9,123 nucleotides of DNA from Bacteroidota bacterium (GTDB lineage: Bacteria; Bacteroidota; Bacteroidia; Bacteroidales; Bacteroidaceae), in contig JAEZKJ010000175.1 of assembly GCA_023415545.1 (NCBI GenBank), positions 1 to 9,123 on the forward strand. Reading direction: 5' to 3'. Below, one piece after another: positions 1-6,856 of this stretch (within the stretch, counting starts at the first letter, position 1; the number at the start of each line of letters is the position of its first letter). A program made the position numbers and the translations under genes. The notes beneath the pieces were generated by a model that saw nothing but the letters and a program-made list of their open reading frames with translations, was not told the DNA's origin and ran no database searches.

Positions 1-427
1 TCAAGTTAATATAAACCACTTCAATATTTGCTTTCTTTAAAAGGTTTACCCCATCTTCAAGTCTATACTTTTCCGAATAGACTACACGTTTAATCCCAGC
101 TTGTATAATGAGCTTTGCACATTCTATACATGGAGCAGCTGTGACATACATGGTAGCACCATCACTACTATTGTTAGAACATGCAATCTTAGTTATTGCA
201 TTTGCTTCAGCATGTAGTACATATGGTTTTGTTAATCCATCGCTATCTTCACATATATTTTCAAATCCGGCTGGAGTACCATTGAATCCATCCGAAATAA
301 TCATTTTGTCCTTTACAATCAAGGCCCCAACTTTTCTACGTATGCAATATGAGTTCTCAGCCCATATAGCAGCCATACGTATATAGCGTTTGTCGAGTAT
401 AAATTGTTTTTCTTCCTGTATTGTCAT
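1..427 (-). CDS. dCMP deaminase (3' end cut by window edge)
   Basis: Zinc-dependent cytosolic enzyme that deaminates dCMP to dUMP, the substrate for thymidylate synthase. I translated 142 residues from the ATG at 427-425; the frame is still open at base 2, so the C-terminus lies outside the window. The cytidine/deoxycytidylate deaminase motifs are intact: HAE at residues 72-74 (zinc ligand His72, proton-shuttling Glu74) and PCIEC at 99-103 (zinc ligands Cys100 and Cys103). The segment NGTPAGFEN (49-57) is typical of dCMP deaminases and argues against tRNA adenosine or guanine deaminases. Bacterial members are roughly 145-160 residues, so little is missing. The start overlaps the upstream stop as ATGA, which suggests translational coupling with the lipoprotein gene. 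I saw no promoter of its own. Confidence 0.93.
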   Translation of the reverse strand, partial: MTIQEEKQFILDKRYIRMAAIWAENSYCIRRKVGALIVKDKMIISDGFNGTPAGFENICEDSDGLTKPYVLHAEANAITKIACSNNSSDGATMYVTAAPCIECAKLIIQAGIKRVVYSEKYRLEDGVNLLKKANIEVVYINL

Positions 428-885
428 TTCCTGTGATTAAACTGTATAAATGTATTTTTACCTTCAGGAGCAAGCTGAATAAAAGCATCTGTTCCTTTAT
501 AGTATTTTACCTTTTTCAATGTCTCAAAATATAATTTAGCCATTGCCGAGCCGGTAGGTTGGCTATCATAACTTATTGTTATATATCTTTTTTTACCATC
601 AGCACTCCATTTACCCGATAAGTTTCCGCCATTAGCAGAAGCAGTAAATGAGCCATCTTGCTTAAAGAGTATAGTAAAGTCTTTTATCTCTTGAGCTTGA
701 GGAGTTTCAGGTGCATATAAAACTCTAGTATTTTTAGGAGTCTGATCATTCCAGTTACTTGTTTCATAGAAGTTCAAAAGAGTCCAAGTGCCACTACAAA
801 AAATAGCATTTATATCATCCTCATCATTACATCCTGTAATGAAAGGTAACATGCATAAAAGAACTAAAACATACTTAAATTTCAT
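424..885 (-). CDS. small secreted lipoprotein, DUF4847-like
   Basis: 153 residues. The N-terminus is a lipoprotein signal: positive MKFK, a hydrophobic stretch at 5-17, then lipobox ITGC with the lipidated Cys19. The mature end CNDEDD is acidic directly after the cysteine, resembling the lipoprotein export signal of Bacteroidota, so surface exposure is possible (inference). The rest has alternating hydrophobic and polar residues and reads as a compact beta-rich domain: a GTWTL segment near 32-36, then DGSFTA (about 77-82) and SGKWSADGKK (about 89-98), a pattern also found in lipocalin-like small lipoproteins. From memory it resembles DUF4847, a family I associate with the dCMP deaminase/M3 peptidase neighbourhood in Bacteroides; no function is known to me. 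It lies 13 nt after the peptidase gene and overlaps the deaminase gene by 4 nt. Confidence 0.8.
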   Translation of the reverse strand: MKFKYVLVLLCMLPFITGCNDEDDINAIFCSGTWTLLNFYETSNWNDQTPKNTRVLYAPETPQAQEIKDFTILFKQDGSFTASANGGNLSGKWSADGKKRYITISYDSQPTGSAMAKLYFETLKKVKYYKGTDAFIQLAPEGKNTFIQFNHRK

Positions 886-898
886 AATTTCATAGGAT

Positions 899-2941
899 TT
901 AGTTAATAATATTGTTGCGTTTTAATAAGGCATCAATAGTTGGTTCTTCACCTTTAAAAGATTTGAATAGTTCCATTGGATCCTTAGTACCACCCTTCGA
1001 AAGAATATTTTCTCGAAAAGCAGAAGCAACAGAAGAACTAAATATTCCATATTTCTGAAATAGAGAGAATGCATCGGCATCAAGTACCTCAGCCCATTTA
1101 TAACTATAATATCCCGCAGCATAGCCACCACTCATAATATGTGAGAAATGCACAGACATACAACAATCATCTATAGCTGGAAGGAGCTTTGTTTTATCAA
1201 ATACCTTCTTCTCGAATTCAAAAATATCACCATCAAATTTCTCTTTTCTATCATACCATGCCATATCCAAATAACCCAAACTAAGTTGACGGATAGTTAA
1301 GTATCCTACATTAAAGTTTGAGGCATTCACTAAATTCTGAATGATTTCAGAAGAAATTTGTTCACCTGTTTTGTAATGTTTCGCAAATGTATTTAAAAAA
1401 TCCTTCTCATTTGCGTAATTTTCCATTATTTGAGATGGTAACTCAACAAAATCCCAATAAACATTTGCTCCACTTAAGCTTTTGTAAGTTGTTTGTGAAA
1501 AAATACTATGAAGGGAATGACCAAATTCATGAAGAAGAGTATTCACCTCCGTGTAGCTTAGTAAAGAGGGAGTATCGCCTACCGGTTTGGTAAAGTTCAT
1601 TGTTATAGAGACATGAGGACGATAATCATTATTATTATCTTTCCATTGCTCTTGATAGTTTGTCATCCAAGCCCCCGGACGTTTACCTTCTCGTGGAAAA
1701 AAGTCGGCATAAAGCACAGCTAAAAAACTACCATCATTATCGAAAACTTCATATGCTTTAACATCTTTATGATAAACCTGGATATCTTTATTCTCTTTAA
1801 AATTTATACCATAAAGTTTTGTTGCTAGTCCAAAAACACCACTTACTACTTTGTCTAACTCAAAATATGGACGAAGTTTCTCTTCGTTAATGTCAAATCT
1901 GTTTATCCTGAGTTTTTCAGAATAGAACGCCCAATCCCAAGGCATAAGTTTAAAATCGTCACCTTCTATCGATTTAGCAAACTCCTCTACCTCTGCTACC
2001 TCTTTTTGTGCTACAGGCATGTATGCTTTCATCAAATTGTCGAGCAGTTTGTAAACATTATCACTACTCTTTGCCATTCTATTTTTTAGCACATAATCAG
2101 CATAGCTATCATATCCCAAAATATTAGCAATCTGTAGGCGTAAATTAACAATCTCTTTTACTATTTCTATATTGGAAAACTCATTATCATGAGTACACCT
2201 TGTATTGTAAGCAATATATAATTTCTCTCTAAGTTCTCGTTTAGCACAATATTTCATGAATGGAATCATGCTTGGTGCATGTAAAGTAATTATCCAGCTA
2301 TTCGAAAGTTGTTTTTTATCAGCTAACTCTTTCGCTTCTTTGATTACATGTTCGGGAACTCCTTGAAGTTCTTCTTCATTATCAATTATTAATTGGTAAC
2401 TGTTTGTCTCTTTTAAAATATTATGTGAGAACTTTAGTTTAAGAGATGCCAACTTTGAAGTCAACTTACGATAAATGGCTTTATCATGGTCATTAAGATT
2501 AGCTCCATTACGTGAAAAAGCATCATAAGTTTTCTCGAGTAGCTTCATCTCTTCGGAGTTAAGAGATATAGAATCTTTGGAGTCGTATATCTCTTTTATC
2601 CTTTTATATAAATTATCATTTAATAAAATATTATTGCTATGCTCGGAGAGGAGTGGCATTAACTTTTGTGCCAGTTCATCAAGTTTATCATTTGTTTCCG
2701 CACTTAGTAAATTTGAAAAGATAGTAGATACTTTTTCAACCAATTCACCTGATCTTTCTAAAGCAACTATTGTATTTTCAAATGAAGCCTTCTCTTTATT
2801 ATTAATAATTCCTTCAATAGCAATATTTTGCCTATTTATTCCTTCAAGAATAGCAGGCTCATAATCCTCTGTATTAATTAAATTAAAAGGAGTTGTATTA
2901 TGTGGTGTATTATAATTAGATAATAAAGAGTTTTCTCGCAT
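899..2941 (-). CDS. dcp: M3 family zinc metallopeptidase, peptidyl-dipeptidase Dcp
   Basis: 680 residues, matching E. coli Dcp (about 681). Thimet-type zinc peptidase that removes C-terminal dipeptides from short peptides, probably in peptide turnover. The metal site is complete: HEFGH at 471-475 (zinc ligands His471 and His475, catalytic Glu472), followed by the third ligand Glu500 in VELPSQIMEN. The conserved substrate-binding segment near the C-terminus is also present: His601, then GGYAAGYYSYKW at 605-616 with several tyrosines. The N-terminal half is helical, as in the family. No signal peptide or lipobox is seen, so it is probably cytoplasmic. The start is supported by the family-like N-terminus NTPHNTTPFNLINTEDYEPA. 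It follows the crp-family gene after 86 nt and precedes the lipoprotein gene by 13 nt. OpdA-type oligopeptidase A is the main alternative name. Confidence 0.93.
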   Translation of the reverse strand: MRENSLLSNYNTPHNTTPFNLINTEDYEPAILEGINRQNIAIEGIINNKEKASFENTIVALERSGELVEKVSTIFSNLLSAETNDKLDELAQKLMPLLSEHSNNILLNDNLYKRIKEIYDSKDSISLNSEEMKLLEKTYDAFSRNGANLNDHDKAIYRKLTSKLASLKLKFSHNILKETNSYQLIIDNEEELQGVPEHVIKEAKELADKKQLSNSWIITLHAPSMIPFMKYCAKRELREKLYIAYNTRCTHDNEFSNIEIVKEIVNLRLQIANILGYDSYADYVLKNRMAKSSDNVYKLLDNLMKAYMPVAQKEVAEVEEFAKSIEGDDFKLMPWDWAFYSEKLRINRFDINEEKLRPYFELDKVVSGVFGLATKLYGINFKENKDIQVYHKDVKAYEVFDNDGSFLAVLYADFFPREGKRPGAWMTNYQEQWKDNNNDYRPHVSITMNFTKPVGDTPSLLSYTEVNTLLHEFGHSLHSIFSQTTYKSLSGANVYWDFVELPSQIMENYANEKDFLNTFAKHYKTGEQISSEIIQNLVNASNFNVGYLTIRQLSLGYLDMAWYDRKEKFDGDIFEFEKKVFDKTKLLPAIDDCCMSVHFSHIMSGGYAAGYYSYKWAEVLDADAFSLFQKYGIFSSSVASAFRENILSKGGTKDPMELFKSFKGEEPTIDALLKRNNIIN

Positions 2942-3027
2942 CTTAATAAGAATCTTTAAATAAAAATGATAATAATGATTTGTCCTATAATACCATTTTC
3001 ATTATTAGCAATAAATTGATTTGATAG

Positions 3028-3708
3028 TTAATCATCCAACTCAATAGTAAGTTTACTTAGTTCGGGAATAAGAATTTCTTTTCTACTAAGTTCCACTAAT
3101 CCTTCGTTTTGCATATCGTTCAATACTCGTGATACATTTATTCGTGTATCGTTAATTAAACGAGCAAAATCTTCCATTTTTATCTTTAATAACTTTTCTC
3201 CATCTGCTCTATTACATCTGATAGAGACAAATCTTATAATTTTCTCACGTGTAGTACCAATGTGAGTATTCCAGATTTTGTCGAAACAATTTTGAGAACG
3301 ATTACTTAAAATATTAAGATAATTAATTCTAAATATCTCATAGTTATTTAGTTCGAAAAGAATAGCACTCTTACTAATACTTACCACTTCAGCTTTATCA
3401 CTTGTTGTATAAGTGGCTTGGAAAAATGGTTTCATACCAAATAAAGAGTAAGGCTCAATAACATAAGGGCCTTTAATATACTCTTTTAAAGTGTATAATT
3501 CGTTGGCATCTATAGTTTTAGACTCGATTCCTCCATTGATTAGAAAAATGAGTTTGTTACATACATCTCCTTGGTTAATAATTATCTTATTATCCTCATA
3601 CTTTGAGAAATGGAGCTTTGTTTTTCCAATAATCTCAGTAAAATCATTTTTGCTCAATCCTTGAAATAAAGGTAGCTGAAGGAGAGTATCATACATCGTT
3701 CTTCTCAT
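3028..3708 (-). CDS. Crp/Fnr family transcriptional regulator
   Basis: 226 residues with the two-domain Crp layout. Residues about 10-125 form the cyclic-nucleotide-binding-type beta-roll, beginning PLFQGLSKNDF and including INQGD at 44-48. A long dimerisation helix follows at about 125-150. The winged helix-turn-helix is at about 150-220, with recognition-helix region TRINVSRVLNDMQNEGLVEL (188-207). The N-terminal domain lacks the Arg-Ser pair of the cAMP pocket (the matching region reads SLFGMKPFFQATYTTSDKAE), and there is no N-terminal cysteine cluster for an FNR iron-sulphur centre. The signal it senses is therefore unknown. It is divergent from marC and has a consensus promoter 30-60 bases upstream. 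It may control itself, marC or the downstream dcp genes (inference). Met5 is an alternative start. Confidence 0.9.
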   Translation of the reverse strand: MRRTMYDTLLQLPLFQGLSKNDFTEIIGKTKLHFSKYEDNKIIINQGDVCNKLIFLINGGIESKTIDANELYTLKEYIKGPYVIEPYSLFGMKPFFQATYTTSDKAEVVSISKSAILFELNNYEIFRINYLNILSNRSQNCFDKIWNTHIGTTREKIIRFVSIRCNRADGEKLLKIKMEDFARLINDTRINVSRVLNDMQNEGLVELSRKEILIPELSKLTIELDD

Positions 3709-3717
3709 AAATTTTTC

Positions 3718-3749
3718 CTAATTATTAAAGATAACACAAAAATAATTAG
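3718..3749. repeat. perfect 9-bp inverted repeat at the crp-family promoter
   Basis: CTAATTATT (3718-3726) and AATAATTAG (3741-3749) are exact reverse complements separated by 14 nt. The right arm overlaps the -7 box of the regulator promoter, and the left arm falls just after the predicted transcription start. This could be an operator for autoregulation or a weak leader hairpin. Because the arms are almost pure A/T in an AT-rich gap, chance is a real possibility. Confidence 0.35.
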
Positions 3750-3771
3750 TTTAGTTAAATATAATGTCAAA
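3737..3771 (-). promoter_or_regulatory. Bacteroidota-type promoter for the crp-family gene
   Basis: On the minus strand, the -33-type box TTTG (3771-3768) is followed after 23 nt by TATTTTTG (3744-3737), an exact match to TAnnTTTG. The spacer is at the long end of the usual range. The predicted transcript would start near 3730, giving a leader of about 20 nt to the ATG at 3708. Confidence 0.55.
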
Positions 3772-3829
3772 TCTTTAGGACACTTTTAAATTTTTATTGT
3801 TTATTTTATAATTACAATTTTATGACTCA

Positions 3830-3861
3830 TTTGTAAAGTGTATAAATTTTGAATATATTTG
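3830..3861 (+). promoter_or_regulatory. Bacteroidota-type promoter for marC
   Basis: TTTG (3830-3833), a 20-nt spacer and TATATTTG (3854-3861) match the Bacteroidota sigma-70 consensus exactly. The expected start near 3867-3868 leaves a leader of about 13 nt before the ATG at 3881. The next gene upstream is divergent, so this promoter can only serve marC. Confidence 0.7.
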
Positions 3862-3880
3862 CATTAAATTTATTAATAAG

Positions 3881-4480
3881 ATGGGCTCATTTAATATTCA
3901 GCAGTTTGTCAGTGCATTTATAGTATTATTTGCAGTGATAGATATAATAGGATCAATTCCAATTATATTGAATTTAAAACAGAATGGTAGAAACGTTGAT
4001 GTAAATAAAGCAACTTTAATATCGTTTGCTCTTTTGATTGGCTTTTTCTATGCCGGTGATTTGATGTTGAAACTTTTCCAAGTTGATATAGCTTCATTTG
4101 CTGTAGCCGGAGCTTTTGTTATCTTTTTAATGTCTCTTGAGATGATATTGGATGTTGAAATTTTCAAAAATCAAGGACCTATAAAAGATGCTACTCTTGT
4201 TCCATTGGTATTTCCACTATTAGCGGGGGCAGGGTCATTTACAACCTTATTGTCTCTTCGTGCAGAATATGATTCAATAAATATAATATTAGCATTAATT
4301 TTAAATATGGTTTGGGTATATATAGTTCTCAAACTTACCGATAAGGTAGAGCATGTTTTAGGAAAAGGTGGTATATATTTATTGAGAAAATTTTTTGGTA
4401 TAATTTTGTTAGCTATAGCAGCTCGTCTGTTTACAGCAAATGTCAATCTATTGATAGATCAATTTCAAAATCATCCATAA
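3881..4480 (+). CDS. marC: MarC family (UPF0056) integral membrane protein
   Basis: 199 residues with about six hydrophobic membrane segments (roughly 9-31, 44-63, 70-91, 107-127, 133-153, 165-186), the usual size and topology of the MarC/YhgN family in the inner membrane. Family signs include the Asp/Gly/Pro pattern in helix 1 (DIIGSIPI, residues 21-28) and the loop PLVFPLLAGAGS (108-119), which corresponds to the GPG loop of proteobacterial members with Ala in place of Pro. The transported substrate is not established; the older link to multiple antibiotic resistance came from its position beside marRAB and has not held up well. It is the only plus-strand protein gene here, it has its own promoter and terminator, and it is divergent from the crp-family regulator. 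Confidence 0.9.
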   Translation: MGSFNIQQFVSAFIVLFAVIDIIGSIPIILNLKQNGRNVDVNKATLISFALLIGFFYAGDLMLKLFQVDIASFAVAGAFVIFLMSLEMILDVEIFKNQGPIKDATLVPLVFPLLAGAGSFTTLLSLRAEYDSINIILALILNMVWVYIVLKLTDKVEHVLGKGGIYLLRKFFGIILLAIAARLFTANVNLLIDQFQNHP

Positions 4481-4487
4481 ACACCAA

Positions 4488-4541
4488 TAAAAGTTATGCC
4501 CCTCGAATGTTTTTTAGAACTATCGAGGGGCATGACTTTTA
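4488..4541. terminator. strong bidirectional terminator between marC and apbE
   Basis: A 19-bp stem (4488-4506 with 4523-4541) carries one G-T wobble and a 16-nt loop. The core TGCCCCTCGA / TCGAGGGGCA is GC-rich in an otherwise AT-rich region. The arms end in AAAA on the left and TTTT on the right, so each strand reads as a GC stem followed by U residues. It starts 7 nt after the marC stop and ends 13 nt before the apbE stop, so it can end both convergent transcripts. Confidence 0.9.
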
Positions 4542-4554
4542 AAGTATATCGTCT

Positions 4555-5571
4555 TTATCTGTTTACCAAATATTTTTTCATCCCATCCGTCATCACAATC
4601 TCATATCCACCTTTATTGTCGTCACAGATAAAATATGCATCAAGTTCAGGATGTCGATTGCAAAGAGCAATAGCTTTCTCTTTTCCCATAGCCATAAATG
4701 CAGTAGCATAAGCATCAGCAGTAGTGCAATCTTTAGCTATAACAGTAGCCGAAAGTATAGAGTGTTGAACAGGATAACCACTTATAGGGTCTATAGTATG
4801 AGCATATTTCTTTCCACCTTTGTAATAAAAATTTCTATAATTACCCGATGTAGCCATTCCGATGTCGCTTAACTCGAGTATTGTTTGCAACTCTTGATTT
4901 ACAGATAAAGAGTCGTCGATAGGTTTGTTTATCCCAATTCTCCAGTTTTTCATTTTAGGGTTAGTACCTCTTAATACCACTTCACCACCAATATCAACCA
5001 TATAGTTTTTTACTCCCTGTTTTTCTAATGCTTTTCCAACAGCATCAACACCATATCCTTTAGCTATAGAACTGAAGTCAAGCATAGTTCGTTTATCTTT
5101 TTTTATGACTTTACCATTTTCTATGAAAACTTTATCGTTTCCTACAAATTTTAGTATTGAGTCAATAGTGCATGAGTCAACCTTATCAGAATTTTTAAAG
5201 CCAAATCCCCATGCGTTTACCAGTGGAGCTACTGTTATGTCGTATGCACCATTAGTCTCTTTATAAATTTTCTGAGCAATGTTGTATACTTTTATGAATT
5301 CATCACTAACGGTAACATCTTCATTCTCGTTTATTTTTGAGATGATGGAGTTTTTATTGTACGTAGAAAAAGTTTCATCAACCTCTTTTAAAGCTTTATC
5401 TATATCGTTTTTTAGGTTTTTATCTGATTGATAAGTAACCTTATAAACAGTACCAAATACTAAACCTTGATCAGTTTGATAAGGAGTTTGCTGTTTTTTA
5501 ATTATTAATATTGTGCCAATAATTAAAAAAATAAGAAATGGCACTTGCCATACAAGTCTTTTTTTATTCAT
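4555..5571 (-). CDS. apbE: FAD:protein FMN transferase ApbE
   Basis: 338 residues, the normal length. The enzyme uses FAD and Mg2+ to attach FMN covalently to a Thr or Ser of exported flavoproteins such as NqrB/NqrC or RnfG. Family motifs are present in order: FGTVYKVTY (39-47), DITVAPLVNAWGFG (111-124), DFSSIAKGYGVD (165-176), DIGGEV (193-198), MATSGNYRNFY (239-249), HTIDPISGYP (258-267), and ADAYATAFMAMG (285-296), where Asp286 and Thr290 match the metal-binding positions. The N-terminus has one hydrophobic segment (about 10-24) after basic residues and no lipobox cysteine, so the protein is probably anchored in the inner membrane facing the periplasm. It is the last gene of the operon, 13 nt after mntP. 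No flavoprotein target is encoded in this window. Confidence 0.94.
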   Translation of the reverse strand: MNKKRLVWQVPFLIFLIIGTILIIKKQQTPYQTDQGLVFGTVYKVTYQSDKNLKNDIDKALKEVDETFSTYNKNSIISKINENEDVTVSDEFIKVYNIAQKIYKETNGAYDITVAPLVNAWGFGFKNSDKVDSCTIDSILKFVGNDKVFIENGKVIKKDKRTMLDFSSIAKGYGVDAVGKALEKQGVKNYMVDIGGEVVLRGTNPKMKNWRIGINKPIDDSLSVNQELQTILELSDIGMATSGNYRNFYYKGGKKYAHTIDPISGYPVQHSILSATVIAKDCTTADAYATAFMAMGKEKAIALCNRHPELDAYFICDDNKGGYEIVMTDGMKKYLVNR

Positions 5572-5584
5572 TATTTGTCTATTG

Positions 5585-6154
5585 TTAAGTTAAGTGTTGA
5601 ATAAGAATTTTAGCTCCAATAATAATTAAAACTATACCACCTAAAAGTTCTGTTTTGAAATTAATCCTAGAGCCAAAGCAAGCTCCTAGTATAAATCCCA
5701 ATATAGATAACACAAATGATACAAATCCAATAATGATAATTGGGCTAAGTATTTGTGATATACTATTCATACCCAGACATGAAAAAGATACGCCAATTGC
5801 AAGTGCATCTATACTTGTAGCCACTGCCAGTGTTAGAATAACTTTCATACTGTTTGGATTGAAAGTATTCTCTTCGTCCTCTTTAGTGAAAGCATCCTTT
5901 ATCATTTTTCCTCCAATGAGCACAAGTAAAAGAAAAGCTATCCAATGATCAAATTCCTCTATCTGTCGGCTGAAATAATTTGTTGAAAGCCATCCAATAA
6001 GTGGCATTATAGCTTGGAATAATCCAAAGAAAAAAGCCATTCTTATAATTGATTTCCATATTATTTTTTTAAGAATCATTCCACTTGTTATCGAAACAGT
6101 GGTACAATCCATAGCAAGTCCAATAGCAATTAACCAGATATCAAAATTATTCAT
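5585..6154 (-). CDS. mntP: manganese efflux pump MntP
   Basis: 189 residues and six predicted membrane helices, as in the MntP (formerly YebN) family, which exports Mn2+ across the inner membrane and protects against manganese overload. The two repeat-like halves each carry the signature aspartate: Asp16 in GLAMDCTTV (12-20) and Asp116 in VATSIDALAIG (111-121). Further family signs are GLFQAIMPLIGW (44-55) and DHWIAFLLLVLIGGKM (69-84). It starts 3 nt after the outer-membrane protein gene and is followed 13 nt later by apbE, so it is probably translated from the operon mRNA. The short gap leaves no room for a manganese riboswitch directly upstream, so any manganese control must act at the operon promoter or elsewhere. 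Confidence 0.92.
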   Translation of the reverse strand: MNNFDIWLIAIGLAMDCTTVSITSGMILKKIIWKSIIRMAFFFGLFQAIMPLIGWLSTNYFSRQIEEFDHWIAFLLLVLIGGKMIKDAFTKEDEENTFNPNSMKVILTLAVATSIDALAIGVSFSCLGMNSISQILSPIIIIGFVSFVLSILGFILGACFGSRINFKTELLGGIVLIIIGAKILIQHLT

Positions 6155-6157
6155 CGT

Positions 6158-6856
6158 TTAAAAAGGAAGGTTATATATTAAGTTGTAAGTAAATCCAAAT
6201 TTCGACGAGTTACTCATTCCTAATCCCGGAATATATAGAGGTTCACAATTTTCACTTTTCTTATTACTTAACAAAACACGGTATCTTGCAGACCATCCAA
6301 GATGAAAGTTTTTCATTATTTTAGCTTTAACGCCCACCACAAGTTCTGACCATGTTGTACTACCTTTTACATCGTTGTAAGTAAAAGGAATAGTAATGTT
6401 ACCCCAAACAGGATCTTTTAAATCAGGTGCAGAAACATCGTAGTTAAACGATGAGTGAGCTATTCTTATTCCTCCAAATAAATATCCTGGAAGATGTGTT
6501 TTCTTAAAAAAGAAATTGTAGTCACAACCAATCTTAAAGAAAGGTGCTTTAGTTTTATATGTTATTGAGGTTTCTTCATGTTTAGTATCTATTTCACCAT
6601 ATCCAATTTCAATAACAGGCAAATATCTGTTCTTTATATTTGCCGTAACGCTTGCTGAAGCCGAAGTATAATCACTTCCAAAAACTTTCTGAGCGAAACC
6701 ACCAACGTCAACACCAACCTCAATAGCTTTTAAAAGAGGTTGCTTCTCTTCTTCAGCTGAGGTTATGATAACACTTTTTTCTTGTGCCATCACATTCATT
6801 GTCGACACAATACTAGTTATTAGTAAAGTAAATATTAAAATTAATCTTTTCTTCAT
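6158..6856 (-). CDS. uncharacterised outer-membrane beta-barrel-like protein, DUF6048-like
   Basis: 232 residues. There is a signal peptide at 1-24 (MKKRL, a hydrophobic core, then likely cleavage after VMA before QEK). The mature part alternates hydrophobic and polar residues in short strands rich in Gly and aromatic residues (for example 80-88, 104-117, 124-133, 170-179, 185-196). It ends in YNLIYNLPF with a C-terminal phenylalanine, a typical outer-membrane barrel ending. Two cysteines (111 and 204) remain. From memory it fits DUF6048, a Bacteroidota family of unknown function. The first 44 nt overlap the end of the preceding lipoprotein gene; the ATG at 6856 is kept because the next methionines (20 and 23) would remove the signal peptide. 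mntP follows after 3 nt. Confidence 0.78.
   Translation of the reverse strand: MKKRLILIFTLLITSIVSTMNVMAQEKSVIITSAEEEKQPLLKAIEVGVDVGGFAQKVFGSDYTSASASVTANIKNRYLPVIEIGYGEIDTKHEETSITYKTKAPFFKIGCDYNFFFKKTHLPGYLFGGIRIAHSSFNYDVSAPDLKDPVWGNITIPFTYNDVKGSTTWSELVVGVKAKIMKNFHLGWSARYRVLLSNKKSENCEPLYIPGLGMSNSSKFGFTYNLIYNLPF

Noticed and set aside
108..386. Plus-strand open frame of 92 codons
   Set aside because: It lies antisense to the dCMP deaminase, whose catalytic motifs are clear; the plus frame has no recognisable protein.
2970..3007. 9-bp inverted repeat TAATAATGA / TCATTATTA between the crp-family gene and dcp, considered as a terminator
   Set aside because: The stem is nearly all A/T with a 20-nt loop and no following T-run, so it is too weak to call; it is likely chance in AT-rich DNA.
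2942..3027. A separate promoter for dcp
   Set aside because: No TAnnTTTG match on the minus strand is present in this 86-nt gap; dcp may be read from the crp-family promoter.
4171..4446. Minus-strand open frame inside marC
   Set aside because: Antisense shadow of a well-supported membrane protein gene.
6155..6157. Manganese riboswitch (yybP-ykoY type) in front of mntP
   Set aside because: Only 3 nt separate mntP from the preceding gene, and no such structure was recognised in the coding sequence upstream.
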